From Cyanophora paradoxa (lineage: Eukaryota; Glaucocystophyceae; Cyanophorales; Cyanophoraceae): a DNA stretch of 64,000 nucleotides. Position numbers and translations under genes: made by a program. Under the pieces are notes generated by a model. It saw only the letters and a program-made list of their open reading frames with translations, was not told the origin of the DNA and did no database searches. Below are positions 10,250 to 20,955 of this stretch, one piece after another (position 1 is the first letter of the stretch; each line of letters starts with the position of its first letter). Location: assembly GCA_004431415.1 (NCBI GenBank), contig QPMI01000666.1, forward strand, positions 7,501 to 71,500. Reading direction: 5' to 3'.

Positions 10250-12377
10250 CGGGTGGTTCTGACGATGGCAGATACGCGCCTGCGAGCCGCAGAGGCGGGT
10301 GGCGAACTGCCCCACGAGATCGTCGCCGCCTTTTATGAACTTCCGGATGGCGTCTCGATACTTCCCATTCCTGCCGCCAGGATTTGGCGAGCCCCGCACA
10401 GCCCGGGCGTGAAAGCACCGTACCATTCTGCCCAGTGACCCCAGTGGGGGAAACCCCCGACCTGGCAAAGCGTGAGAGGAGGAAGCGGCGAAGAGGGGGC
10501 AGGGCACCTGGTAGAGGCCGCCGGCGTCCCAGGGCTCGGCCATGAGCTTGCAGCCACCGAGGACGGGATCCAGCGCGATCGCCTCCACCACGGGTGGCCG
10601 CGCCAGGGGCGTCCCGTTCTCGTCCCGGCACAGGATCGACGCCAGGTCTGGCCACGCCATCGGTGCCGGCCCTTCGAGCCAGCAGGCGCGAGTCGCGCAC
10701 CAAAGCGGAACCCATCGACGTGCATCTCGGTGACCCAGTAACGCAAGCTGTCCAGGATGAACTGCACCACGATGGGATGGTTCGCGTTCACCGTGTTCCC
10801 GCACCCCTACCCCCCGACCGACCCCTTTCACGCCCGACCAGCAACAGATTGCGTGGAGTTGTCGTACGGAATAGTTGTGAAGCTCATTCTTCGGCGGAGG
10901 GCCGTGAATGTACCACACCATCTCGTCCAGAGCTCGGAAGGAGAGGACGCGACCCTGCACGGTTTTGGGGATTAGCATGCTCAAAGCTTTCTGGCGGGAT
11001 GGGAGCACATTCTTGCCCTGCTCCGCGGTGTGGTTGAAGACAACATCTAGGATCACCTGCCAGGGCGGAAATGAGAAAGCCCCACAGCCGTGATGGCGCA
11101 CAGCCCGTCCAAGCTTTGGCAGCGGTGGGGAAATGGCTGCAAGAGAGGCGGCGAGCGATCCACACCTCTATGCCGGCTCTGTGCAGCTCCCGCACCATCG
11201 TCTTGAACTCGTGCACCGCATTCCTGGGTTCTGGCGCTTAGATCACGCAGGCAAGGTGGGTAGCCAGCGGACCCGTTGCGAGTTGCAAAGCGAGCCATAG
11301 GCGCGAGGAAGTTTTCGGTTGAATAACCCCAGTAGTTGCACAATTTCTTCTTCGTGGCGGGATTTATCACCTGGCGGGAGGCTTGGGAGGGAAAGGAAAG
11401 CGCCAGCAGCCGCAGCGGACAGAGCGCACCTCGTATTCGAGCTCATTCCACTCGAACACGGGAAGAAGCTCGACGCAGTTAATGCCAAGCTCCCGCAGGT
11501 GGGGAATCTTGTCCACGACCCCCATATACCTGGGCGACGGTCATGAGCGACCATTCGGCAAACACAGATATCATAAGCGCACGTTCCTCGGTGCTCCCCC
11601 ACTTTACTGCTCTGGTGATACGTGAAACCACGAACGTGCATCTGCGCAGGTACGGATGAGCTCCTTGAACGTTCAACGGGGGCCTTGCAGACTTCGTAAA
11701 TGATCAGATCTTCCTCCGGAACGCGGGGTGGAAGATCGCCGTCCCAATCAAACGCGGGTCCGTCCCCATCTGGCCACACAATGCATCTCCGGACGCAAGA
11801 GCGATCCTTCTTAAAGTAATCCTGCGGGCGGGCCTCACGGGCAGAAGAGAATAAAGAGAAGAAAGAAAAATTTCCGCGGAGTACCTTGTCGGCGCGCTCG
11901 CCCCACACGGCCCCAGATGCGAGGCACTTGGCATATGGATCCGCGATCACACCAGGCGCGTTGTTCACTCGAAACCCGTAGTGCCACTTCCGAACGTCTG
12001 GAAAACTGGCCACGGCGACGGCTGAGAGCGGGAAACTCATGCCAATGTGCCACACAAATCCTGGAAAACAAGTTAATGTCGAAAAGGGCAAGGATCCAAA
12101 AAACCGGAGAGCAAGGCAGCGAACCTGTCTTATTCAGGTTCGGATCCAGGGTGAAGGCATGCGGCGGAGCTTCCACTCCCGCCTCAGGAACCCAGAGGAT
12201 AAGCGTCATGTTCTTCGCCGTCGTCGAACATATGCTTGGGAGGGGTCGAGGGAAGAGCGAGCGCGAGGGCGGGGGCAGAGCCGGAATGAAACGGAACGCT
12301 GAAGGATACGCGAAGTTGATGTAGATCGATTCCTGGTCGCGCAGCAGCCGCCGCTCCACGTTCACGCCCATTGGCAT
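8327..12377 (-). CDS. ISA: isoamylase-type starch/glycogen debranching enzyme
   Basis: Hydrolyses alpha-1,6 branches of starch or glycogen. Reading down the minus strand: [46 protein letters not shown] joined to [29 protein letters not shown] joined to [59 protein letters not shown] joined across an intron to DLASILC (nucleophile Asp), [16 protein letters not shown] (acid Glu), [17 protein letters not shown] (third acid), [46 protein letters not shown] and [13 protein letters not shown]. All GH13 catalytic residues are present. At least twelve exons. The core ends near 8790; the first in-frame stop is at 8327, so the true C-terminus is uncertain. No clear transit peptide precedes 12377, though frames at 12430-12840 could hold one. 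Introns contain a 33-G run (as C on the coding strand). Confidence 0.9.
10141..10250. repeat. GGGGTT-like repeats and 33-base G run in an isoamylase intron
   Basis: At 10141-10195 the plus strand shows GGGGTTGGGGTTGGGG-type runs; at 10217-10249 there are 33 consecutive G. Both lie within an intron of the minus-strand isoamylase gene, so the transcript carries C-rich sequence. Strong G-quadruplex potential on the plus strand. Confidence 0.85.
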
Positions 12378-13304
12378 TGGAGAGCCGCGATGTGACTCGT
12401 AGTAACTAGGAACGGATCACTTGCGCAACTAGGACGCGATCCAGGGCATGTGCGCACGGCAGGACATCGCCCTTGTCCGTGACGGCAGGCGCTGCAGCCG
12501 ACTTGGTGGAGCCATAAGCCAGGCCCCGGTTACTCCTGCACGGAGCGCGTACGCATCAAGACCGGAGAAGCCAAGTTCGTGCGCGCTGGGATCCGACTCG
12601 GGGACGCCGAGCCGCGAGCACATGGCAGTGCGCACACGGAGGAGAGACCCGCCGGCTGATCGGAGAGGCCAGCGGCCGAGGACTGATTTCGCGTAAGACC
12701 CCCTGCACTGTACGCCCCAGGAAGACTGCCCCGCGACTGGACCCGCGAGCCGTAGCCAAAGAGGCCACCGCCGGCGAGCCCGCCCCCGAGGACCATCCTA
12801 GTACGAGCACGATGACCTGGCTCAGGCGCCCGGTGCCCAAGCTGCCAGAAAGCTAAGCCGCTCTCCTTTCTCCTTAAACCCCTACCCCCCTCTGTCAGCC
12901 TGTCTGAGCCTGATCGTGAGCGTCAGCCTCGCCTATGACGAGTGCAAGCGCGCGCTAGCGCAAGCGGAGCGGGGTGAGCGCGGCGTTGTGATGAGACGAC
13001 GCGAGGAGCGCTAGCGCGTCGCGATGAGAGGCTCGAGGCGAAGCGCGTTGCTGAGCGCAAGCGCTAGCGACGCGCGCGCGGAGGGCAAGCGCCAGCGCTA
13101 GGCGGCGCTGCGCGGCTGCCGGACGCTGTACCCGTCTGGTGCCGCACGCCGGCGCACGGCGCACGGCGCACGCCGCGCGGTAGAGACTGTACTTGTAAGC
13201 CCTGGCGTGTCAGCGCTTGTAAGGTTATTCGAGGTCCGCAGCTGCAACTAGCTCGTGCGGCTGCAGCCGGCGCTTCTCGGACATTACTTGTACCAGGAGA
13301 GAGG
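12378..13304. other. divergent intergenic region
   Basis: Between isoamylase (-) and the MRH lectin (+). Minus-strand frames at 12430-12840 are alanine/serine/arginine-rich and could include a leader exon of isoamylase, but no splice join is convincing. At 12950-13180 the sequence is packed with GCGCTAGCGC-type palindromes. Confidence 0.4.
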
Positions 13305-14807
13305 ATGCAGGAGAGCGGCGCAGGAGAGAGGATAAGGCATGTGCACGCCCTCCACAGCCTGACGTCTGGCGCGCTGGCGCTTCTTGTATCGTCTGTGCTC
13401 CTCGCAAGTTGCGCGGCGACGGTGGCGCAAGGCGCCGGCGATTCGAAAGTGGAGACCGGGGTTGGAGATGGAGATGCGCTCCACGGGCCCGGGAAGCCTC
13501 AGCCTCAACCCGTCGACGGCTTAAAATACGTCATCAATCTCCTTTCGCAGCGGCAGGAGCAAAACGCCTCGCTGCCAAGTATAAACATGACGGGGAAGGA
13601 CGGGCGCCGGTACCGCTGTTCGATTCCAGTGGAGCCAAACTCCGCCCCCGCCGATGTCCAAGAAAGCGTACGACCAACGTACTCATCCCTCCTCGCATCG
13701 CTTGTGGGCTCGTGCTTTCTGCTGGTGCGCCATCAATCCTTGGGAAGGGCAGGGCAGGCCACTGATTGGGAAGCAGAGAAAAGGCTACTGGGACTACGAG
13801 GTGTGCCCAGGCAAGGCAGTGAAGCAGTTCCACATGGAAGGAAACGTGCCTTCTCCTGTATTCAGCCTCGGCCGTTACGATGCAAGCTTGGACATGGAGT
13901 GGGAGGGCACGTATTCACAGTCCTTTCGAGGAGGCACAAACGACAGGCGAGCCGTTGTCACTTATCGCTGTAGTGAAGGAGACAGCGAACATCGTGTCGC
14001 CGCGATCGAGGAACCGTCCCCACTGCAGTACCAGATCGACTTCGTCACGCCTTCCATGTGTGCAGGAACTGCGTCAAAAGACAAGGCACCGAGGAGCCCC
14101 CAGCAGCTCCTCGAGAAATTGCGCAGTGCTTGCTTGTACAGGGTATCTTCCCTGCATTTCATCGTTTTCTCTCTCATGGACGTCTCTCAGAACGAGGGCT
14201 GGTGGACATACGAGGTTTGCCATGGGAAGCACGTGATGCAATTCCACCAGGAGGGCGAGAAGCGGGCATGCTCTCCGATATCTTTCTCGTACATCATCCA
14301 TCATCCAAAACTGACCCCTTCGTCTCACCTAGATATCGGAGTATTTCCTTGGGCGCTTCAATGTGGAGGCCAATGTTGCTTTCGAACAGGATGAGAGTAA
14401 CCTTGTGAGCTGTGAGTAGTTGTCGGATGATGCAATTTAGGCTGACGCACCCCCTGAAGGTGCGGGATCCAACCAACCCCTACTACTTCCAGCTTTACGA
14501 CAATGGCACTATGTGCGCTCTGGGTTGTTCTTGATAACGCCGCTCACCAATGACATTGCTGTGACAGGTGTGAGCCTCTGAAGACCGAGAGGAGAAGTGT
14601 GGAAGTGCGTTTCGAATGCAACACGATGCGGCAGGCGAGTGTTGCGTGGTTCTTCGGAGTTTCCTACGAAAATGCTCATGCGCAGGTGAACTTCATCAAA
14701 TCTGTGGAAGAAGTGGCAACGTGCAGGTATGCAGCCACAGCCACACAGCCGTTAAGAGAGCTGAATCCCCTTCTGATGCTTACAGATACGTCGTCAACGG
14801 TCTGTAG
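13305..14807 (+). CDS. ER lectin with two MRH domains (erlectin/OS-9 family)
   Basis: The family recognises trimmed N-glycans on misfolded proteins in the ER lumen and hands them to ER-associated degradation. The protein starts near 13305 with a hydrophobic leader (GALALLVSSVLLASCAATVA). MRH domain 1: CAINPWEGQG, GYWDYEVCPGKAVKQFHMEG, FSLGRYD, then VTYRCSEGDSEHRVAAIEEP and YQIDFVTPSMC. MRH domain 2: NEGWWTYEVCHGKHVMQFHQ, EYFLGRFNVEANVAFEQDES, TNPYYFQLYDNGTMC, SVEVRFECN and EEVATCRY. The GWW.YE.C, H.E, LG, RY.C/RFEC and final C patterns are those of mannose-6-phosphate-receptor-homology domains. The last exon (14786-14807) adds YVVNGL and TAG. Two MRH domains fit erlectin (XTP3-B) better than OS-9, which has one. 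At least eight exons. Confidence 0.85.
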
Positions 14808-15855
14808 GTTCTCTATGCCGTGTGCATTGTAAACTCATTCTTGCTGCGCAGTGGTGTCTCCTTTGATCTGTGCTCACGAGGCATTCCAGTCCAAAGAAGA
14901 GCTCATTGGTCATATTAGTTGTGTACCTGTGTGATATCTAGTTAGGACGTCTTTGATTGCGATTACTGTTAGGGGTTGGGTGGGAAGCGTAAGGTTCAAC
15001 GGTTGGGACGTCTTTGATTGTGATTACTTTAAGGACAGACCGGCCGGCCAGCACGCTGGTGGGCTGGGCGCCAGCCTGTCAGACCCCTAACCGTCGGGCC
15101 GTCGGACGTGTGACCGTCGGAGCTCAAGCCTCGTCGTCCAACCCGTGACCTCTGAGGAATAAGAAGAGTATGTATAAGACATGCCCAAGCCAGCCGAACG
15201 GTTAGGCTCTAACCGTAATCGGAATCAGCCCTGGCAGAGACGTCCAACCTTCAGCTTCGATCCCCTTCCGACCGGCACCCCTAATCGATATCCGGATCCC
15301 CACTAGATATCGATCGCGATATAGTATGTATACTGGGCTAGGCTGCTGAAATAAGTCCTATACTATGATGATAGCTAGGCTCTTTGTCATTGAAAGCTGC
15401 CTCCGAGGCTCTCCGATCCAAATCGTAAATGCTTCTCCGATCCAAATCTCTCTCTCTCTCTCTAGATCTCAATTGCAAATCCTGTCTTCCAACCATTTCT
15501 CAGTCTGCAGACAGATCCTCTTATATATACTACTTTCTGTCAACCAAATCCAGCCTTGGTCTGCTGTGTCTGCCTCATATGCATCTTTCCATGGCCACTG
15601 CCGCTTTACTTTACCCTGCTACTCACCCTATTCACTTAAAGCTTGGCCTCTCGTGGGCAATATGACAAGCTGTCGGGCGTGTCTTTTGCTTCATCTCTCT
15701 CTCTCTCGACAAGCTGAAGTCTTCTTCTGGTCATCCTACTAAGCTTCAGTCCATTGGCTTGCAGGGCCTTCATGGTGTTAGTCGATTTCATATCAATTCC
15801 CCTCGCATGGGTCAGCATGCCTTGAGCCGCGCATCAATAGTAAACTGCTTTGAAT
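14808..15855. other. intergenic, repetitive, no gene seen
   Basis: Contains two copies of GGACGTCTTTGATTG(C/T)GATTAC (about 14943 and 15004), clustered ACCGTCGG-type phrases (15080-15130), many ATCGAT/GATATC palindromes (15280-15330) and a CT microsatellite (15447-15463). Possible 3' UTR of the lectin gene at its left end. No convincing coding frame. Confidence 0.5.
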
Positions 15856-16777
15856 TCATATTCCAAGAACTGAAAGAATGCCCGCAGCACTCAAAGTTTG
15901 GGGGGACGGGACGAGCAAATTTCTGGGCTCGACTCTATGCACGCCCCACGGAGCGCGGCCATTTTCCTGTGCGAATTGGAGCGGGGACTGTGCAGCTGAC
16001 TGCTTGTAGTTCGTTGCTGCTATTGGGTGTGGAGAAACGAGCAGCTCATCCTCCGCATCCATATCTAGGCCGCAAGCAAGCAAATCCACGTTGACTGCTT
16101 CATGGGACGTCGCTGCAGAAGAGGGCGAGACGAGAGAGGGGGTGTTGATGGTTCTTGGGAATTCGCGGCAATTGTTTGTCAAGCAAGAGTCGAGGAAGTT
16201 GAGCACAGCCTCGGCCGACTGAGGGAGAGAAACGATGCGTGTGCTGGGACCAGATGGGGCTTCCAGTGAATCAACGTACGTACAGAGGGGGTCCGCATTC
16301 TTAACGATGAGTTCTCGGATGGGGCAATCCTCCGCCAGCACGGCCGTCTCGCCCTCCTCCTCCTGTGAGAGGCTGTGAGAAAGAGCGGGCTAAGTTTTGC
16401 AAACCACGCACTAGGCGGCGAAAAAGACCAATCATGGACACGTTGAGACTCGCTCGTTGGATTCGCTCGTTGGCTGTGAGCGGCCGATCGTTCAGCGGCC
16501 GATCGAAGCCGGTAACATCGACTCCTGCCATGACCGTCTCGTCCTCGCTGCTGCTGAGGTCCACTTCTCCCGCCTCGAAGGCGTCTCGCGGTAGCGAGCT
16601 CGAAAAATCCGCTTGGAGCGAACGCGGGCTGAAAAACGCAGGACTCCTCGCCCGTTTACGCTCTCTACGAGGACGCGCTGCAGCTACAGTCGAAGGGACA
16701 GCTGCTGCACGCAGGAGCCGGGGTGGTGTGACAGGGCCAGCTGAGGCATACTGTCCACGCGGCCTTCCGCGAGGCAT
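15856..16777 (-). CDS. unrecognised serine-rich protein, two exons
   Basis: Starts MPRGRPRGQYASAGPV at 16777. Exon 1 is basic and serine-rich, followed by EVDLSSSEDETVMAGVDVTG, a short acidic motif with an SSSEDE casein-kinase-like or SUMO-interaction-like character. It ends SLNVSMIGLFRRL. A GT-AG intron of about 50 nt (donor CTA|gtgcgtgg, acceptor ctcacag|GAGGAG) joins it to EEEGETAVLAEDCPIRELIV. Exon 2 continues with SAEAVLNFLDSCL and LDMDAEDELLVSPHPI and stops at 15856. No domain is recognised. It is head to head with CCDC12 across about 200 bp, so the two may share a promoter. A nuclear role is possible from the basic N-terminus, but this is only inference. Confidence 0.6.
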
Positions 16778-16985
16778 GCTGTCGCGCACGAGATCGGGAA
16801 GGAGGGGTCAATCCTTTGCTTGGCGGGAAGGAAGGGGGGATATACGGTGAGGGGTACTCGCGCGTCTTCGCTCCGCAAGAGACAGTTGTCGTTCGCTCGT
16901 CTAGATCTTTACGACTTCGCGATATTCACATTCAACAGACAGTCAGTCGAACGAGCAGCTACAGAAAAAGCGCATAGCTGCCACG
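16778..16985. promoter_or_regulatory. putative bidirectional promoter
   Basis: About 208 bp between the start codons of the unknown minus-strand gene and CCDC12. No TATA box is obvious. The inference rests on the head-to-head layout alone. Confidence 0.35.
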
Positions 16986-17607
16986 ATGGAGGACGCGAGC
17001 AGCAGGAAGGCGCGATTGGCGGCAATGCGGGCGGAAGCTGAAGCCGCGCAAGCAATGCCTACAGACGACGCGGATGGAGGTAGCGGGGACGAGGGCGAAG
17101 ACGGAGAGGAGGAGAACAGGCCCGCTTCCCCGGAGAGCGCCCATCTGCGCTGCTCTGATTGCCTTGCTCGCAGCGGCGAGCCTGTCGTTCGCTTCCGCAA
17201 CTACGCGCCCCGCAACCCGGAGCTGAAGGAGCTGAAGCTTCCAAGGCCAGAGCTCTCGTCTGTGGAGGAGCAAATCAAGAAAGCGACACAGCACCACACC
17301 GCTAGTCTGCAGGAGACAAATGTGTGACTGCCTTGCCCCACACTTGAGCATCATTCTCTGACCCATCGACAACAGGAGTCCCTTATAAACGTCGCGACGA
17401 AGAAGCCGAATTGGGATCTGAAGCGAGATGTCGCCAAGCGGCTAGAAAAGCTGCAGAAGCGAACGCAGCGTGCGATCTTGGAGCTCATAGGTGCTGTGAT
17501 TTACGCAGTTGCTGTGTGCTCCCCTCTCACACGATTAAACTGCAGAAGAGAAGCTGAAGGCCGAGGGCGAGGAGGGATCCGACGAGGAAAGCGAGGAGGA
17601 TAGCTGA
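16986..17607 (+). CDS. CCDC12: CCDC12/Cwf18 spliceosome protein
   Basis: A small conserved component of the activated spliceosome (Cwf18 in fission yeast). Exon 1 (16986 to about 17322) starts MEDASSRKARLAAMRAEAEA, has an acidic stretch (GSGDEGEDGEEENR), then VVRFRNYAPRNPELKELKLP and SVEEQIKKA. Exon 2 (about 17376-17490) reads LINVATKKPNWDLKRDVAKR then LEKLQKRTQRAILELI, the family signature. The last exon (about 17546-17607) is EEKLKAEGEEGSDEESEEDS and TGA. The FRNY.P and KP.WDLKRD blocks are diagnostic. A cysteine-bearing insertion, HLRCSDCLARSGEP, before FRNY is not usual for the family. It might be a retained or unrecognised intron, although no GT donor is obvious. Confidence 0.88.
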
Positions 17608-18046
17608 GCGTCCTTGCTGGATGCACTGGCAATAGCACCAGTACTACTACCAAGACGGTTTCCGAATTGAAGTCGCGGGTTCTCACAGTCACGACATTCG
17701 CCCACAAAACTCGGAATGAGTAATCTGGACTACCACGGGGGCACAGCGGCCAGTGGCACAAAGCCTATAGCTAGGGCCTGGATCGAGAACCGAAGCGCCT
17801 GCCCGGTTCGTAGCTATAGCTATATATAGGCCTAGCAAGGTCTCCCGGATCGGAGTCCTGTTGACGTTCTTCTCGCCAACTAGGAGACTTACAGGTGCTT
17901 GCGTGCCGCAGTGCGGCGTGCCTCAGGGCGTGCCGCAGTGCACATGTACGTACTACGGTACTGCTCGCGCGATCGTGCACGTACGCGTGAGATTACGTAT
18001 ATATACGTGTACATACGTACATACTCCGCCGGAGTTGAGCTGTGAG
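17608..18046. other. intergenic, no gene seen
   Basis: Downstream of CCDC12. It has GTGCCGCAGTGC repeats (17905-17945) and an alternating ACGTAC/TACGTA-rich stretch (17945-18030). No coding frame is supported. Confidence 0.5.
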
Positions 18047-18048
18047 CT

Positions 18049-18115
18049 GCGTTCAGCGTAGACAGAGCTAGTTAGCTAGCTGTGAACTACGCCTGTCTGG
18101 GCTACGCATAGGAAG
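18049..18115. repeat. 63-bp border motif, copy 2 of 3
   Basis: Same hairpin-forming motif as at 6037-6099 (GCGTTCAGCGTAGACAGAGC ... CTACGCATAGGAAG), with one extra TTAGC step in the AGCTAGCT core. It marks the left edge of duplicated segment A. Confidence 0.8.
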
Positions 18116-18893
18116 GTGCGGCCCTCGCCGTTGCCGGCCCGGCCGTTGCCCCCCCGAGGCCCGTAAGGGGAGTAACGCTCCACCCCCGCACAGCCTAAGC
18201 CGCGCGCGTGTCGTGTGCAGCATCGCGTTGTCGTTCTTGGGCGGTGGGAGTTCCTGCAGGCCCAGCGGGGCCGGGACCCGTCGGTAGCCTGCGCGGGGGC
18301 GGCGCACGCGCGGAGGGGGGTCAGATCGGAATTGAATCGAAGCGCCCTGAAATCGAAATCGAAATCGAAGGCGCGCACTCGGGGAAGCGCGAAAGCGCGA
18401 TCCCTCCCTGGTCGATTCTGCAGGGCGGCGGAAGCGCGCAGAGGGGGGTCAGACAGCGCACGCGAGATCGGAGGCGGGGCGGGCACCCAGGGGTTCCAAT
18501 CCACGCTCCGCGAGGGTAGATTGGCGGGCCTCCCAGTGCGAGTGCCTGCACGCGCGGGGTTGCGAACGCGGGCATTCCAACGCGGGCGGCGCGCTGCGTC
18601 GGCGCGGACCTGGGCGCGCTCGGCCTCGTCGGGGAGAAAGCCTGCAGCGTTGCGCGCGCGCGCGGCGTCAAACGCGCCGCCCTCGGGGGCGACGAGGGCG
18701 ACGCCGAGCTCGCGACGAGGGCGACGCCGAGCTCGACGCGCGCGCGGAGGCGCACCTGGGAAGGCGCCACGAAAGTGGCGCGCTCCATGGAGCACCGGCA
18801 GGAATGCGATCCGCTGCGTAAGCAACGGAAAGGGGACTTCCTAATTTAATTAGGGGAAAGCAACGGAAAGGGGACTTTGATCTGACGCCTTCA

Positions 18894-19160
18894 AAGGCTT
18901 TGATCTGCGATTACGATCCTAATTACGACGCCTTCAAAGGCTTTGATCTGCGATTACGATCCTAATTACGACGCCTTCAAAGGCTTTCAAGTTTGATCTG
19001 CGATTACGATCCTAATTACGACGCCTTCAAAGGCTTTGATCTGCGATTACGATCCTAATTACGACGCCTTCAAAGGCTTTGAGCGATATCTGCGATTACG
19101 ATTATAATTACGACGCCTCGTGATCAGGGGCCTTTAATTTGATCTAGAGATCTGCGATTA
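18894..19160. repeat. 43-bp tandem repeat array
   Basis: About five to six copies of a unit starting GACGCCTTCAAAGGCTTTGA and continuing TCTGCGATTACGATCCTAAT plus TAC; some copies have small insertions (CAAG, GCGATA). The unit holds a GCCTT-CA-AAGGC mini-palindrome and the GATTACGAT phrase that recurs elsewhere in the window. Absent from segment copy B. Confidence 0.9.
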
Positions 19161-19361
19161 CGATCAGGAACGACGCCTTTGATCTGCGATCTTCAAGCTT
19201 GCGAATTGCGTGGCGAGTATTCCAAGCTTCTTACCTCCAGCTCCCAAGTCGAGTTCTTTCCTTATATATTAATTAGAGACACGGCGAAGTCTTTTGCCAC
19301 AATCGCGTCTTGAGCTTTAATTTTTTTTTGGGTTTATTGGCAAAAGCAGATTCAACTCAGT

Positions 19362-20101
19362 TCACAAAGTGGTGGAGCTGCGCACGCAGAGGGCACAGCG
19401 GAGGAGGTCAACGATGGACGGAGGGGGGCCGGGTTTCGCGGGCGGAATGGATAGGTGGAGGGCCAGCTGCGGGTCAGGCTCGTCTGTATGGGAGGAGTAC
19501 GTGCAGCCGATGTGGGGGCACGAAGTCACGCTGCTGGCGTAGAAGTTGAACAGGCCCTGGACCTGCGCCGGCGGGCGGGTGGGCGCGAGGTGGCGAGGGG
19601 AGGCGGGGATGGGACCGGCCTCGGTTGGCAGGTTGTCGATCACTGCGAAGAGGAACTCTTGCGCGTCCTGCTGCAACCCGCCTCTGAAGACTCTCTTGCT
19701 TCCCGCAACCGCTTCCTTGAGACGGTCGCCCGAGAGCCCGCGTTCGCCCGACGCCCCGAGCAGCTGCGCGGGGAGGCTGTCATTGCCTCACCCCGATCGG
19801 GGCGCGCGGGGAGGGAGGGGGAGGCGCGCACTTGGGGGATCAGTCGCTTGAGCTCGCGGTGGATGCCGCCGGCGGGGCCTTGGGCGGGGTCCAGGGAGAG
19901 AACGGTTTCGGCGAACTGCGGGAGGCTCACGATGCACTGCACGGGCGCGTTGATGTAGCACATGTTCGCCCCGGGCGGGTTCGGCAGCCCGCGGCGAACG
20001 CCGTTCTGGTTGCCCCCGCGCGTTCCATCAGCAAAGGGATGGCAGACGCAGCGGTAGAGCGATAGCGAGACGCGCAAAAAGTGGGCGGTGAGAGCCCGCA
20101 C
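19362..20101 (-). pseudogene. ubiquitin-specific protease 5' fragment (copy A)
   Basis: Deubiquitinase (USP, peptidase C19) fragment. Cys box: GLPNPPGANMCYINAPVQC then IVSLPQFAETVLSL (about 19900-19990), matching the GL.N.GN.CYMNS.LQ pattern with the catalytic Cys kept but the box worn. A later exon reads LSGDRLKEAVAGSKRVFRGG then LQQDAQEFLFAVIDNLPTEA (the QQDAHEFL block). After that come QVQGLFNFYASSVTSCPHIG and a stop at 19362. The C-terminal His box (HY...R) is not present: the sequence beyond is AT-rich repeat. So even the longer copy is a truncated gene. No reliable start codon. Confidence 0.7.
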
Positions 20102-20353
20102 GCGAGGAGGCGGTACGTATACACGGAATACAAACGCGCTCGATGACCGTAGCGTACGCGCGCATGTCGCACGGCCGCACCGAGGGGGTGTTCATCTGCG
20201 CCTGCGTTGTGAAAGCTGGTGCGCGCGTCAGTGTGCGCAAGTGCCGCTGAAACATTGACGATGCAGTACAGTACCTCGGCCTAGACGTATGCGGCTGGGA
20301 TTGATATCGGCGTGGCTAGCGCTGGTTTGTTGTGCGTGCAGGGGTACGCATGA

Positions 20354-20955
20354 GAACTCGTCCAACTTTCATCCAACTTTCGTCCAACTCTCAACTTACG
20401 TCATGTATCACGCAGTGGTCGGAGGGGATCGCCTACCGCAGTGCTATCATGGTATCACTGAGTCAAACGTTTGCGTCTTTCTTCTGCAAGTTTCTTCCAG
20501 TCCATATGCTATCAGCTGATAGCATGCATATATGGACTCTATATATAGCTAATTATAATGTTTCTCCACATACTCTTCTTCATCATCGGATTCCATGCAG
20601 TCCCGATCGCCTAGCCCACACCCAGACCAGCTGTGAGCTGCTGGTCCGAGTACTAGTCGAGCTGTCGAGCTGCTGCTGATCGCCGAGTCGAGCTGCTGGT
20701 CGTCGCGCTTGGGTCCTAGCTATAGCTATAGCGACTGCCAGGCTGCGCATATGCATGCTCCTCGCGCGCGCGCGCGCGCTCGCCGCCATGGCCTCCGGCA
20801 TTGTCCGTGCGTAGGTTCCGCGACACTCTGCGCCGGGTGAAGCCGCGAAGCATGGCCATGGGGCGCCGCGGCTCCGCTTGTCCGCGTGCTTCTAATCATC
20901 GTACCCCACGTCGGCCCGATCGGACCGATCCGAGCCGATCGGCCCGATCCCACGC
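20354..20955. other. intergenic between segment A and trpD
   Basis: Opens with CGTCCAACTTTC-type repeats (20357-20398), then AGCTGCTG(G/C)T-rich DNA (20625-20705) and an alternating CG run (about 20764-20781, Z-DNA-prone). No coding frame is supported. Promoter of trpD is presumably here. Confidence 0.45.

Larger units (their letters stand above)
18047..20353. repeat. duplicated segment, copy A (long form)
   Basis: 18047-18671 matches 23134-23761 almost base for base, and 19645-20353 matches 23781-24489. Copy A additionally carries 18672-19644, which holds a 43-bp tandem array and the second part of a ubiquitin-protease fragment. Its left border is the 63-bp motif; its right border is followed by CGTCCAACTTTC-type repeats. 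The two copies flank the trpD gene in direct orientation. Confidence 0.9.

Noticed and set aside
18076-18825. Long frames on both strands at 18.1-18.8 kb
   Set aside because: Arg/Ala/Pro-rich, similar length on both strands, no domain; GC-rich chance frames.
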